A DNA stretch of 64,000 nt from an uncultured Lachnospiraceae bacterium (GCA_910584965.1 CAJUDZ010000005.1:1-64000), one strand, 5' to 3'; positions 52,369 to 62,184 are shown, counted from the stretch's first letter. Notes: a model not told the origin generated them from the letters alone. Numbers and translations are program-made.

Positions 52369-53259
52369 TTAGTAAAATGTTCTGACAAGGCTTCCGATTA
52401 CCCAGTACCATCCGTCCGCCAGAACAAACAACAGAATCTTGAACGGCATGGAAATCGTTGTCGGCGGCAGCATCATCATACCCATACTCATCAACGTAGA
52501 TGCAACCACCATATCTATTACAATAAAAGGAATATAAAGCAAAAATCCTATCATAAAAGCCGTTCGCAGCTCGCTGATGATAAAACTCGGAACAAGCACG
52601 CTGAACGGAATATCATCCAGATTCGTTCCGTCCCATTCCGTGCGGCTGATATCCAGAAAAAGCCTCACATCACGCTCCTGCGTATGCGGATACATAAACT
52701 GTCTGATGGGAACGGCCGCTGCCTGCAAAGCTTCCTGCTGATCCAGTTCACCGGCCTCGAAGGGAACAACCGCATCCGTATAGATGCTGGAAATCGTTGG
52801 CTGCATAATAAAGAACGTCAAAAACAGCGCCAAACCGATCATAACATTATTCGGCGGAGCTGTCTGCGTATTGAGCGCGGCCCTCGTAAAATGCAGAACA
52901 ATAATAATTCTGGTGAACGAGGTCAGCATAACAATCAGTGTCGGCGCAATAGCAATCAGAGTCAGGGTAAGCAAAATCCGCAATGCGCCATTCAGCGTAC
53001 CGTTACCATTGTCATATGTAAGCGTCACTGTGTTCGCAATATTTAGTTCCTTCAAATCTTCAGCCGACTCCGAAGCACCCGGCTCATTGATATTGGTTCG
53101 TTCGACCGTATCCCCGGTCATATTGGAATCCACATGGGAAAGCCCCGCAGCATACACAATATCTTTCTCATGGATAAACGCAGTGATAAACAATATGCCT
53201 GCCATAAACAGCAGGCATAATATCCTTTTCACTTTGTATCCGGAAAAATATTTCTTCAT
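52369..53259 (-). CDS. fliP: Flagellar export gate protein FliP
   Basis: A 296-residue gate subunit. An N-terminal signal-like helix (residues 10-30) is followed by an extra segment, and then the conserved core ALRILLTLTLIAIAPTLIVM, TSFTRIIIVLHFTRAALNTQ, GLALFLTFFIMQP and a C-terminal MMLPPTTISMPFKILLFVL. Length and signal are normal for FliP. Confidence 0.96.
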   Translation of the reverse strand: MKKYFSGYKVKRILCLLFMAGILFITAFIHEKDIVYAAGLSHVDSNMTGDTVERTNINEPGASESAEDLKELNIANTVTLTYDNGNGTLNGALRILLTLTLIAIAPTLIVMLTSFTRIIIVLHFTRAALNTQTAPPNNVMIGLALFLTFFIMQPTISSIYTDAVVPFEAGELDQQEALQAAAVPIRQFMYPHTQERDVRLFLDISRTEWDGTNLDDIPFSVLVPSFIISELRTAFMIGFLLYIPFIVIDMVVASTLMSMGMMMLPPTTISMPFKILLFVLADGWYWVIGSLVRTFY

Positions 53260-53268
53260 CCTTATCGC

Positions 53269-53658
53269 CTACTCACTTTTATTTCGGTCATCTTCTTTTT
53301 CCAGAATCGTCTTCTTTTGTATTTTTTCAAACAATTCCTTAAACCCCAATTGTTCATTCTTCGCACTACTTGAAAACGTCAACTGGTCTTCTGGAACCTC
53401 TGTCAACATTGTAACAGAATCTTTCCCGATTGCAACTGCCAAATATTTCTGCCCAACACGAATAATTTGAACATACTTATTATTTGCAATCTGAGAAGTT
53501 TCAATTACTTCCAGATTTGCATCCGTTTTTTTCCCCTTCTGGTATCCCGCAATCCACTTCGTGGTCAGATACGTAACCGCCAGAACGAAAACAAACAGAA
53601 TAAGTACGGTCAAAAACTGCAGATAGGAATTTGTACTGTTTGAAACAGTAAGTATCAT
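53269..53658 (-). CDS. fliO: Flagellar export assembly protein FliO
   Basis: A 129-residue protein: one transmembrane helix near residues 15-32 (FLTVLILFVFVLAVTYL) and a small cytoplasmic domain with LEVIETSQIANNKYVQIIRVG. It helps assemble FliP rings. It lies ten bases before fliP and directly after cheY, as expected. Confidence 0.88.
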   Translation of the reverse strand: MILTVSNSTNSYLQFLTVLILFVFVLAVTYLTTKWIAGYQKGKKTDANLEVIETSQIANNKYVQIIRVGQKYLAVAIGKDSVTMLTEVPEDQLTFSSSAKNEQLGFKELFEKIQKKTILEKEDDRNKSE

Positions 53659-54021
53659 TTACCCCACTACTTTCTTCACTGCTTCCAATACACGGTCAGC
53701 CTGGAACGGCTTAACAATGAAGTCTTTTGCGCCGGACTGAATAGACTCAATAACCATAGCCTGCTGGCCCATAGCAGAACACATAATGACCATAGCGCCC
53801 GGATCGGATTCTTTGATCTTTTTAAGCGCCTGAATACCATCCATCTCAGGCATCGTGATATCCATCAGTACAAGATCCGGTTTGAGCTCATTATACTTTT
53901 CGACTGCCTTTGCACCATTTTCAGCTTCGCCTGCCACATTATACCCGTTTTTGGTCAGGATATCCTTGATCATCATACGCATGAATGCTGCATCATCACA
54001 TACTAAAATATTCTTTGCCAT
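53659..54021 (-). CDS. cheY: Chemotaxis response regulator CheY
   Basis: Carries the signal from CheA to the switch. A 120-residue single receiver: acidic pair Asp9/Asp10, phospho-Asp54 in VLMDITMPEMDG, switch residue in IMCSAMGQ, and Lys in DFIVKPFQ. It lies between fliY and fliO in the operon, adjacent to its targets. A second CheY is not in the window. Confidence 0.96.
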   Translation of the reverse strand: MAKNILVCDDAAFMRMMIKDILTKNGYNVAGEAENGAKAVEKYNELKPDLVLMDITMPEMDGIQALKKIKESDPGAMVIMCSAMGQQAMVIESIQSGAKDFIVKPFQADRVLEAVKKVVG

Positions 54022-54071
54022 TCTTTTTTTCTCCTATTACATATTTTTATAGATTAATTTTAATAGTATCA

Positions 54072-55316
54072 CTATTTAATGATTTCCGTTACTCTGACAC
54101 CAAAACTTTCTTCAATGACAACTACTTCACCCTTTGCTACGAACTTACCGTTGACCAGTACGTCGATTGGCTCGCCCGCTATCTTGTCGAGTTCTATGAT
54201 CGTGCCCGGTGCAAAATCCAAAATATCCGAAATGGATTTGGAAGCTCTTCCGAGTTCAACCGTAACTTCAAGCGGTACATCCTTAATCAGATCAATATTT
54301 TCCTGGGGCTGATTCGGATTAAATTCCCCTGCAAAATTCTGGAACTGTGCCGGCTGAATGCTCATATTAGGCTGCATCTGCATTTGAGGCATCATCTGCG
54401 GCATCATTTGCATCTGAGGCATTCCCATCTGCGGCATCATCTGCATTTGGGGCATACCCATCTGCGGCATTCCCATCTGCATCTGACTCATATCCATCTG
54501 CGGCATTCCCATCTGCATCTGGCTCATGTCCATCTGCGGCATTCCTGCCTGAGGTGCCGCCGGAGCAGGCGCAGGTGCCGGTGTTTCCTGTGCGGGCACA
54601 TCTTCCCCCAGCTGTGCTCCCAGGAAGGTACTGCATAATTCTTTGGCAAATTCTATCGGATACAACTGCATGATAGTAGAGTCCACCAAATCTGAAATCT
54701 GCATACGGAATGCAATCTTTACAAAAGTTCCCGCAAGAAACGCTGCAATATCGCCGCCTTCCTTAAATTCAGTCAGATCTACCAGACTCGCTTCCGGAGG
54801 ACTGATATCAATCATCTTTCCGAGCATCGTAGAAAGCGATGTGGCTGCCGATCCCATCATCTGGTTCATTGCCTCGGAAATAGCGCTGAGGTGCAGCTCT
54901 CCAAGCTCACCTTCCGTATTACTTCCGTCACCGCCCATCATCAAATCGGTAATAACTTTAACATCATGCTCCTTTAAGATCAGAATATTGGAGCCGTCCA
55001 GACCAACCGTATATTTGATCTGAATAAATACGCATGGCCTTTCATACTCTGTCAGTACATTTTCCCATCTCGCCAGACTTACAACCGGTGTCGTAATATT
55101 TACTTTCTGATTAACAAGAGAAAATAATGTTGTGGCGGAAGAGCCCATGCTGATATTGGCAACTTCGCCGATGGCATCTCTTTCAATTTCAGTGATCAGG
55201 CTGTCATCTATCTCAACTGCTGATGAAGCTCCCGCCGATGAATCGCCACCGATATCAGAATCACCACCGCCATTGAGCAGCGCATTTATTTCATCCTGTG
55301 ATAACATTCCGTCCAT
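54072..55316 (-). CDS. fliY: Flagellar switch protein FliY (CheC-type phosphatase and FliN domains)
   Basis: Couples CheY-P removal with the C-ring. N-terminal MLSQDEINALL CheY-binding peptide; two CheC-type modules (DAIGEVANISMGSSATTLF and LSAISEAMNQMMGSAATSL, with the active-site Glu/Asn pairs); then a Met/Gln/Pro-rich repeat linker (about residues 250-320); and a FliN/SpoA domain at the C terminus (VPLEVTVELGRASKSISDIL). 414 residues. It follows fliM by four bases. Confidence 0.95.
   Translation of the reverse strand: MDGMLSQDEINALLNGGGDSDIGGDSSAGASSAVEIDDSLITEIERDAIGEVANISMGSSATTLFSLVNQKVNITTPVVSLARWENVLTEYERPCVFIQIKYTVGLDGSNILILKEHDVKVITDLMMGGDGSNTEGELGELHLSAISEAMNQMMGSAATSLSTMLGKMIDISPPEASLVDLTEFKEGGDIAAFLAGTFVKIAFRMQISDLVDSTIMQLYPIEFAKELCSTFLGAQLGEDVPAQETPAPAPAPAAPQAGMPQMDMSQMQMGMPQMDMSQMQMGMPQMGMPQMQMMPQMGMPQMQMMPQMMPQMQMQPNMSIQPAQFQNFAGEFNPNQPQENIDLIKDVPLEVTVELGRASKSISDILDFAPGTIIELDKIAGEPIDVLVNGKFVAKGEVVVIEESFGVRVTEIIK
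54355..54560 (-). repeat. Met/Gln/Pro repeat linker in FliY
   Basis: Units such as MPQMDMSQMQMG and MPQMQM repeat several times in the protein; on the plus strand CATCTGCGGCAT and CATCTGCAT are the underlying bases. The array is coding and in frame. Confidence 0.85.
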
Positions 55317-55320
55317 GCTT

Positions 55321-56304
55321 CTATTCCTCCCCCTCTCTAAATACCGACGTTACCCTGACAGCATATTTATCTTTATTAGAACCCGGTAAAGCGGTAAATT
55401 TCTTTATATTTCCCACATATACATTCAAGTCATTATCCACATTTGTGTCCAACCGTATGATATCGCCAAGCTGCAAATTGACAAAATCCGTTACGCTGAT
55501 CTTACTTCTTCCAAGAACAGCCTTAATCGGAACATCTACCCTTCGTAACAATGCTTCAATGTATTCATCATATTCTTCTTCATCCTGTTCCTGCATATTC
55601 GCATACCAGAATTTCGTGTTCAGTTTATCCATAACACTTTCCAGTGTAAAGAACGGAAGACAGACATTCATTAATCCTTCTACGTCACCAATTTTGATGC
55701 TCAACGTAATAATTGCGATCATATCGTTCGGCGCAATAATCTGTGCGAACTGAGAATTGGTTTCAATCCGTTCCAGAACAGGATTGATATCCACAACATT
55801 TTTCCAGGGTTCCCGCATAAGCTGCATACAGATAACCATCATCTTTTCGATTATCGTCATTTCTATCTCGGAAAATTCCCTGTTTTTTTCAAGCGGATCG
55901 CCATGCCCGCCAAGCATTCTGTCTATCATTGCGAATCCAAGATTAGAGGCCAGTTCTACCAGAATCGTTCCTCCCAGCGGCTGAAAATCAACAATTCCCA
56001 AAATCAGCGGATTAGAAAGCGCATTGCTGAATTCCGAAAATATAACCGTCTCCGAACTCGTAACCACTACCTGTACATTTTTTCTCAGGTAAACCGGAAG
56101 GCTTGTCGATAATAATCTTCCATAATGTTCAAAAATAATTTCCAAAGTACGAAGATGCTCTTTTGAGAATTTCGTAGGTCGCTTGAAATCATAATTCTTG
56201 ACCTGCTTATCGCTCGAATCCTGCATCTGCTCCGCATCTACTTCACCGCTGCTTAACGCGGCAAGCAAATTATCTATTTCACTTTGAGACAGTACCTCGC
56301 CCAC
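55321..56304 (-). CDS. fliM: Flagellar motor switch protein FliM
   Basis: C-ring component bound by CheY-P. The N terminus is the CheY-binding EVLSQSEIDNLLAAL. The middle CheC-like domain carries LSNPLILGIVDFQPLGGTIL; the C-terminal SpoA domain starts near AVLGRSKISVTDFVNLQLGD. 327 residues. It lies about 50 bases downstream of fliL. Confidence 0.97.
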   Translation of the reverse strand: MGEVLSQSEIDNLLAALSSGEVDAEQMQDSSDKQVKNYDFKRPTKFSKEHLRTLEIIFEHYGRLLSTSLPVYLRKNVQVVVTSSETVIFSEFSNALSNPLILGIVDFQPLGGTILVELASNLGFAMIDRMLGGHGDPLEKNREFSEIEMTIIEKMMVICMQLMREPWKNVVDINPVLERIETNSQFAQIIAPNDMIAIITLSIKIGDVEGLMNVCLPFFTLESVMDKLNTKFWYANMQEQDEEEYDEYIEALLRRVDVPIKAVLGRSKISVTDFVNLQLGDIIRLDTNVDNDLNVYVGNIKKFTALPGSNKDKYAVRVTSVFREGEE

Positions 56305-56355
56305 GAAAACTCACCTCCCCGTGATAGTATATTCGTTCAATATATAAGCATAGGG

Positions 56356-56868
56356 CTATGAGTATATAATACTGCTGAAAGATACGTCGAAAATAAATTC
56401 CGAATCAAACATTTTCTGTACTTCTTCAAGAATTTCCTTCTTAATCCGGTCTTCGTTTCCTTTTGCTTCTTCTATCGTGTACTGTCCAAATACGGCATTG
56501 ACTTTATCCATCAGCAGCTTTTCCTGCGGTGACAGATCGGAAGAATAGGTCTTATAACCATCTGCTTTATTGTCAATCGAAAAGCTGACGGAAACCAGAC
56601 AATAATGATCTGCACCGTCTTCACCGGTTTTAAGCGGAATCGTCATGGATTCCGGAATACTGTATACTTCGATATTCTCCATCGGCACAACCACTTCCGT
56701 TTCCCCTGTCTGTGCGGCCAGCTCCAAATCGAGCGCGGATGCGATATTATCCACCAAAGCCGCCGTTTTTTTGGACGCGCCTGTCACACTGAACATCATG
56801 ATAGCCGTCAGAACAACATTTACGATCAACAATGCCAGTATAATAACAGAAATCAAATTTTTCTTCAT
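56356..56868 (-). CDS. fliL: Flagellar basal-body-associated protein FliL
   Basis: Supports stator function. A 170-residue protein with an N-terminal transmembrane helix (about 6-26) and an extracytoplasmic domain ending in KKEILEEVQKMFDSEFIFDV. The overall layout and position after motB match FliL, though sequence identity is usually low for this family. Confidence 0.85.
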   Translation of the reverse strand: MKKNLISVIILALLIVNVVLTAIMMFSVTGASKKTAALVDNIASALDLELAAQTGETEVVVPMENIEVYSIPESMTIPLKTGEDGADHYCLVSVSFSIDNKADGYKTYSSDLSPQEKLLMDKVNAVFGQYTIEEAKGNEDRIKKEILEEVQKMFDSEFIFDVSFSSIIYS

Positions 56869-56924
56869 TGCAATTTTTTCCTCCCCTTCATTATCTTCAC
56901 CGTTTCTCTGCCGATGCCATATGA

Positions 56925-57743
56925 TCAGTAGGAACTCAGCGAATTATATATTCTGATCTCGACCCGTCTGTTCATCGTCCTGCCCTCCGCAGTCGAATTA
57001 TCAGCGACCGGCATATATTCACCGCGTCCGGAATGCTTCACAAGCGCCGGATCGAGATTTGTTATCCCTATCAGATAATTAAATACCGACAATGCACGTC
57101 CCGAGCTCAATTCATCATTGTTAGAATATTTTGCGCCGGACATTGGAACATTATCCGTATGTCCTTCGATTTCAATCGTACTGCCGGCATAACTCTCCAG
57201 TATGACGCCAACCTGATCCAGAACGGTTTTGGCTCCCTCTTTCAATTCCGTGCTCCCGGAATCAAAAAGCAGAGAACCTTTCAGGGTAAGCTGTACATAC
57301 TGCGCCGTAAACTCCACGTCGATGTCACCGTCCAAATCTCTTTCTTCAACGGCTTCTTCGATCATCTCGGCCATCTGTTCGGATTCCTCCATCTGAGCCT
57401 GCTCGATCTCTTCCATCGCTTCCGCTACCGCTTCGGCCACGTCTTCCGAAACGACCTCGCCGTTATCCATCTTACCCGTACTGTTAATATACTGATCCAG
57501 CTCATTCAGCTGGCTCACGCCGTTACTAATCAGAATACCGTCACCGATAGCACTTGCTCCGGCCGTAAAAATACTGAAAGTCTGATTAAAGGACGCTGCA
57601 ATCATTTCAAACTTCTGCGCATCAACCGTTGACATAGAGAACAACAAAACAAAGAAGCAGAGCAGAAGATTCATCAAATCAGCAAATGTAGACTGCCACG
57701 CAGGTGCACCTGGTTTTACTTCATCAGGTTTCCTCTTAGCCAT
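56925..57743 (-). CDS. motB: Flagellar stator protein MotB
   Basis: The peptidoglycan-anchoring stator subunit. The transmembrane helix carries the proton/sodium-binding Asp in TFADLMNLLLCFFVLLFS. The C-terminal OmpA-like domain has IEGHTDNVPM and LSSGRALSVFNYL. The start at 57743 (MAKRKPDEV) has GGAGGTGA upstream; GTG at 57752 is an alternative three codons earlier. It overlaps motA by 8 bases. A long acidic stretch (Glu/Ala, about 105-145) precedes the OmpA domain. Confidence 0.95.
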   Translation of the reverse strand: MAKRKPDEVKPGAPAWQSTFADLMNLLLCFFVLLFSMSTVDAQKFEMIAASFNQTFSIFTAGASAIGDGILISNGVSQLNELDQYINSTGKMDNGEVVSEDVAEAVAEAMEEIEQAQMEESEQMAEMIEEAVEERDLDGDIDVEFTAQYVQLTLKGSLLFDSGSTELKEGAKTVLDQVGVILESYAGSTIEIEGHTDNVPMSGAKYSNNDELSSGRALSVFNYLIGITNLDPALVKHSGRGEYMPVADNSTAEGRTMNRRVEIRIYNSLSSY

Positions 57744-58545
57744 CCGCTTCACCTCCGCCTTCTTCTTCGCTGGAGCCTCTATCCTTCGGTGCCAGGAAGG
57801 ATTTCAGTTTTTCTTCTATAACACGGGGATTCTCTCCTGCCTGTATTGACAGAAGCCCCTCAATTTCAATTTCTTTCACCATCATTTCATCGGCATTCTT
57901 GCTCTTTAACTTGCTCGCTACCGGCGCACAGATCCAGTTCGCAAGAATGGAACCATACAATGTTGTGATCAGCGCGACCGCCATAGCAGGACCGATCGCC
58001 GAAGGATCATCCATCGCCTGAAGCATGTTTACCAGACCGATCAGCGTACCGATCATACCCCATGCAGGACCCATAGCCCCCAGGTCTTCCCAGAAACTGA
58101 TTTTCTCCTTATGACGCCCTTCCACGCTCACAAGCTCCGTTTCCATAATCGCGCGGACAAGTTCCGGATCCGTTCCGTCGACTACCAGCAGAATACCTTT
58201 CTGCAAAAAAGGATCCTCGATGTCACCCGCCGCTTCTTCCAGCGAAAGCAGACCTTCTTTACGCGCCACGTTGGACAGATCTATAATTTTCCTGATAATA
58301 TCAGGAACGTCCATCGCTGATGACTTGAAAATCAATGCGATACTTTTTAATCCGGCCGCATAACTGCTCAATGTATTACTCGCAAGAATACAGCAGAAAG
58401 AACCGCCGAATGTAATCAATGCCGACGGAACATCCAGGAAGTTTTTAATCGCACCAAAGTTCACTCCCGCAGTCTTATCAAATACAATTCCAAATATAAC
58501 CAATACAAAACAAATAACCAAACCCAAAATTGACGCTAAATCCAT
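57736..58545 (-). CDS. motA: Flagellar stator protein MotA
   Basis: A four-helix stator subunit. 269 residues, beginning MDLASILGLVICFVLVIFG, with GPAWGMIGTLIGLVNML (proline region of the ion path) and VALITTLYGSILANWICAP. The tail is Gly/Glu-rich. It follows flbD by 30 bases and is coupled to motB. Confidence 0.96.
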   Translation of the reverse strand: MDLASILGLVICFVLVIFGIVFDKTAGVNFGAIKNFLDVPSALITFGGSFCCILASNTLSSYAAGLKSIALIFKSSAMDVPDIIRKIIDLSNVARKEGLLSLEEAAGDIEDPFLQKGILLVVDGTDPELVRAIMETELVSVEGRHKEKISFWEDLGAMGPAWGMIGTLIGLVNMLQAMDDPSAIGPAMAVALITTLYGSILANWICAPVASKLKSKNADEMMVKEIEIEGLLSIQAGENPRVIEEKLKSFLAPKDRGSSEEEGGGEADG

Positions 58546-58575
58546 ATCGGTATCACCTGTTTACACAAATTTACA

Positions 58576-58761
58576 TTAATCTGCAAAAATATCCTTTCTA
58601 TACGATTTTACTAAATTTTTAACTTCTTGTCTACTTTCTTTTACAATTATTTTCCGCCCTGTTGTAAAAGAAAGAACTGTGTCCGGAGTCTCTTCCACAA
58701 GCTCCAGCAAATCAGGATTGATCAAAACCTTTACTCCATTGATTTTCGTCACTTCAACCAT
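58576..58761 (-). CDS. flbD: FlbD-like small flagellar protein
   Basis: A 61-residue protein with the family core MVEVTKINGVKVLINPDLLE and VLSFTTGRKIIVKE. It occurs between flgE and motA in many Firmicutes; the function is not settled. Start and stop lie within 30-90 bases of both neighbours. Confidence 0.9.
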   Translation of the reverse strand: MVEVTKINGVKVLINPDLLELVEETPDTVLSFTTGRKIIVKESRQEVKNLVKSYRKDIFAD

Positions 58762-58851
58762 TTACACTCCACCCTTCTACCTATTCTAACACATAACAGG
58801 CGAAAGAGGAACCCAAAAGTTCCTCTTTCCTTTAGAATTATTCTCAGGCAA

Positions 58852-60897
58852 CTATCGTTTCAGGTTTACGAGTTCTTCTAATAAAGTATCTGAAGTTGTT
58901 ATAATACGGCTGTTTGCCTGGAATCCACGCTGTGTCGTAATCATTTCCGTAAATTCCTGAGAAAGGTCTACGTTACTCATTTCCAGAACGCCGCTGGTCA
59001 TGTATCCGTCGTTTTCCGTAATATCACTGCCGATTCCGTCAAATTCACCGGAGTTCGCCGTCGCCGAATATAAGTTATCGCCCTGTTTGGAAAGACCGGA
59101 AGCATTCGCAAAGTTTGCAACCGCAATCTGGCCTAACAGTTTGGAAGTGCTGTTGTCATAGTAAGCCGTAATCTTGCCGTCCTGTGCGATTTCGATTCCT
59201 GTCATTTCGCCCGGTTTCCGGCCGGTTCCCAGATTGTTTCCTTCCTTGTCACCGCTTAACATGCTCGCGGTAGAAGTACCGCCGTTGGTATAATTCTTGG
59301 ATAAGGAAAAGTCGATATCGATATCCGTAAAACGTGACAGGTCAATTACTTCACCCTGTCTGGACGTCGCGCTTGTATTGAAGTTCAACAGCGCAGAGTC
59401 ATTTTCCGGAGAACCGATATAGTTAAAAAGTCCTTTTTCCGTATCGTATACCAGTTTGTTTCCCGTATAGGTAAAGGTCTTGGTAATCTGAGCCTGACCG
59501 TCGGGAGCGACCGACTGGATCGCATATTTCGTATCTTCCGTATCCGCGAGGCCATATGCTTCCAACGCCGTAATATTATCACCTTTGAAATAGTTTTCGG
59601 CCGCATTATATATGCCGGCTTTTGTCGCTTTAAAAGTCTGCTCGAATCCCATTTCCACGGAACCGTCGGCATTTACCTTGATCGTCTTTACGTCAACGCC
59701 GGGGAAGGATTTTTCCAAAGCGGCTTTCCATGCCGATGCGTCCCCTCCGGTCGCCACCTCGTTAGGCAGCTTAACCGTATTACCGTTCGCATCTTTTCCC
59801 CAATAACAATTTTCTCCTGTGTCCGGATCAACCGCATAGATCAGATTGAAATTCTCCGCCTGCAGTTCCTTCTTGGATAACTTAACGGTTCCGGCAGCTT
59901 TAATTTCAGCACCCTCCTTCAAATCATAACCGTCTGTCAGGTCAGCGCCGTTCGCATCCACCAGTTTAATGTTCGACGCCGCATTCACCAGCTGGTTTGT
60001 CGCATAACCGTCCAGAATATTGGCCGGCACATACTTCATGGAATAAGTTCCCTGTGCGCCGTTTGCTCCCGGTTCATAAGTCGCCGATTCGAGCAGCTGA
60101 TACAGGCTGGTCTGCGTAACCGTTTCCTGTGAGCCAAAAGTCGCAATTTCATTAATGCTGCTTAAACCAAATTCCTCAACAAGGGACTCTCCGTCTTCAT
60201 TGAAGATATCATCAAGCTGTACATAATACTGTCCGGCGCTGCCCAGGCTGTGAATACTGAACTTAGCCACATAAGAATAACCCTGCTGGTCGTAGAAAGT
60301 CAATGTAACGGCTTTACCCTTTGTACTGCTCAGCGAAGAGTCATATTTATCCACGATACCCGACATATATGCCAATGTAGTGGATTCCGGCAGAGAGGTC
60401 AGATTATCTTCCTTCATGACTTTCAATGCGGAAACCGTATCGGCCCTGATCTCTCCGGTTTCTTCATCAACCTGCCAGCCCATAACCGTATAACCGGTGG
60501 AAGACATAACCAGATTTCCGGCACCGTCTACCGTGAAAGAACCATCTCTTGTGAAAAAGTTCTGAGAACCGTTGCTGACAACAAAGAACGACTCACCCGT
60601 AATCATAATATCCCACGGATTATTGGTGGACTGTGCCGAACCCTGTGTCGTAATAGCCGTGGAAATCGCTCCGGTCTTTGCGCCGAGACCGATCTGTCTG
60701 GCGTTAATACCGCCTCTGCCCGTTGCGGCATTGGCACCGGATGCCGCCTGTGTTGTCTGATAAAGCAAATCACTGAATGACATGGACTGTGATTTGTAAG
60801 ATGTTGTGTTTACGTTTGCGATGTTATTACCGATAACATCCATCCTTGTCTGGTGTACTTTTAAGCCTGCCACACCAGAGAAAAGTGATCTCATCAT
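58852..60897 (-). CDS. flgE: Flagellar hook protein FlgE
   Basis: Builds the hook. The N terminus is the D0 helix (MMRSLFSGVAGLKVHQTRMD, then IGNNIANVNTTSYK) and the C terminus is LSQEFTEMITTQRGFQANSR with IITTSDTLLEELVNL. At 681 residues it is much longer than the common 400-450; the excess lies in the surface domains (about residues 150-520). It lies in the hook block with fliK, flgD and the operon protein. Confidence 0.96.
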   Translation of the reverse strand: MMRSLFSGVAGLKVHQTRMDVIGNNIANVNTTSYKSQSMSFSDLLYQTTQAASGANAATGRGGINARQIGLGAKTGAISTAITTQGSAQSTNNPWDIMITGESFFVVSNGSQNFFTRDGSFTVDGAGNLVMSSTGYTVMGWQVDEETGEIRADTVSALKVMKEDNLTSLPESTTLAYMSGIVDKYDSSLSSTKGKAVTLTFYDQQGYSYVAKFSIHSLGSAGQYYVQLDDIFNEDGESLVEEFGLSSINEIATFGSQETVTQTSLYQLLESATYEPGANGAQGTYSMKYVPANILDGYATNQLVNAASNIKLVDANGADLTDGYDLKEGAEIKAAGTVKLSKKELQAENFNLIYAVDPDTGENCYWGKDANGNTVKLPNEVATGGDASAWKAALEKSFPGVDVKTIKVNADGSVEMGFEQTFKATKAGIYNAAENYFKGDNITALEAYGLADTEDTKYAIQSVAPDGQAQITKTFTYTGNKLVYDTEKGLFNYIGSPENDSALLNFNTSATSRQGEVIDLSRFTDIDIDFSLSKNYTNGGTSTASMLSGDKEGNNLGTGRKPGEMTGIEIAQDGKITAYYDNSTSKLLGQIAVANFANASGLSKQGDNLYSATANSGEFDGIGSDITENDGYMTSGVLEMSNVDLSQEFTEMITTQRGFQANSRIITTSDTLLEELVNLKR

Positions 60898-60978
60898 AAT
60901 GAATGACCTCCTTCAATACTGTGATGCGCCGTCCGTTCCTTCTGTCAGTCAGGAACGTAAGCCTCCTTAAAGGTCCGG

Positions 60979-61389
60979 CTAAATAATTACGGCTCCATCA
61001 ATGTTTGTAAATATGCTTTCGTCTGCCTCTGTCCGTTCCATTGCCGTGATGACCGTCTGATTCGGTACGTTCACGATAAACGCAAAAGAATCGACAATGA
61101 CCAATGATTCGTTAATTCCCTTCGCACCGGCTTTGGCTGTACCCAGATTCAGGCGTTCTACCTGTTCCTCTGTCAGTTCAATATGTCTGTCTGCCAGTCT
61201 TCCGGCGGCATGCTTGGAAAATTTTACTTCTCCGGTCTGCGGTTTTTCCGTTTTCCGGGATAAAATATCCTGAAAACTGAGTCCGTCTTCGGGAGTCGTG
61301 CCTTGCGCCTGCCTGTTGATCCGGCCCAGATACTGATCCTGTAACTGCTCCAGGGAAAGGAATCCGTTATTCTGAATCTTCATAACCAT
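60979..61389 (-). CDS. Flagellar operon protein (TIGR02530-type)
   Basis: A 136-residue soluble protein, with KFSKHAAGRLADRHIELTEE and GINESLVIVDSFAFIVNVPN, the conserved core of a flagellar operon family found between flgD and flgE. Its function is not settled. It starts 28 bases after flgD. Confidence 0.9.
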   Translation of the reverse strand: MVMKIQNNGFLSLEQLQDQYLGRINRQAQGTTPEDGLSFQDILSRKTEKPQTGEVKFSKHAAGRLADRHIELTEEQVERLNLGTAKAGAKGINESLVIVDSFAFIVNVPNQTVITAMERTEADESIFTNIDGAVII

Positions 61390-61416
61390 TCTCCTCCTTG
61401 AGATTGCCGCGTTTCC

Positions 61417-62184
61417 TTACTTCTTATCTGTGTTCTCGCCTTCGCCGTTTTCCTTATCGGTTCCTTCTGTTTTATCCGTTTCTTCTGTTTTGTCCGTTTC
61501 GTCGTCTTTATCGACATCTTCTGTCTTATCGCCGTCTTCTTCCTTCTGACCTGCTTTCAGTTCTTCGATCTTTTCAACATATTTCTTCAGACCCTTGACA
61601 TAATCATCGCCGATGAACTTCTTCTCATAATCCGTCATATTCTGATATGTTTCATCCAGCTTTTTGATTGTATCCTCGTCCTCCAGCGTAACAAGCTGTA
61701 AGATCGGAAGTTTGTTATAAGTGTTGAGGAAGTCCGCAGCTTTCGAATAAGCCGACAGATACTTCGGATCAGCCACCGTATCCAGATCATCCATGGAATA
61801 AAGCTCTCCGTTAATGGAAAGGTATGCCTTATTATTCTCATAATAAACATAATCCACGTTGCCCTGCACGCTGGTCTGTCTTCCGGCGGAATCCGTCACT
61901 TTCATCAGTACGGTCTGCCCCACCAGACTGGATGCTCTCGCCAGCTCCAAAGATGCGCTCATGTTCTGCATCTGCTCTAACTCCGAGAAGGTCGCATACT
62001 GAGAAATATATTCCGTATTGGAAGTAGGTTCCAGCGGATCCTGATATTTCATCTGCGCCACGAGGAGCTGTAAAAACTGGTCTTTATCAACCGTGGAGTT
62101 ATTCTTTTTCTTTTCGCTTTCCTTAATCGATACCTGGGAAGTTGTTTCCACGGGCTTACCATTTTTAATCGGTGCTATTGCCAT
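61417..62184 (-). CDS. flgD: Hook assembly (capping) protein FlgD
   Basis: Caps the growing hook. 255 residues; N-terminal DKDQFLQLLVAQMKYQDPLE and TEYISQYATFSELEQM are the FlgD signature. The start is fixed at 62184 (MAIAPIKNG) by AAAGGAG eight bases upstream; the frame extends 20 codons further without support. The C-terminal end (about residue 215 on) is a highly acidic, repeat-like DKTEETDKTEGTDKE tail, not common in FlgD. Confidence 0.94.
   Translation of the reverse strand: MAIAPIKNGKPVETTSQVSIKESEKKKNNSTVDKDQFLQLLVAQMKYQDPLEPTSNTEYISQYATFSELEQMQNMSASLELARASSLVGQTVLMKVTDSAGRQTSVQGNVDYVYYENNKAYLSINGELYSMDDLDTVADPKYLSAYSKAADFLNTYNKLPILQLVTLEDEDTIKKLDETYQNMTDYEKKFIGDDYVKGLKKYVEKIEELKAGQKEEDGDKTEDVDKDDETDKTEETDKTEGTDKENGEGENTDKK

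Noticed and set aside
58543..58550. ACCGATAT (sigma-28 -10-like) at motA
   Set aside because: It overlaps the motA start codon and has no TAAA at the needed distance.
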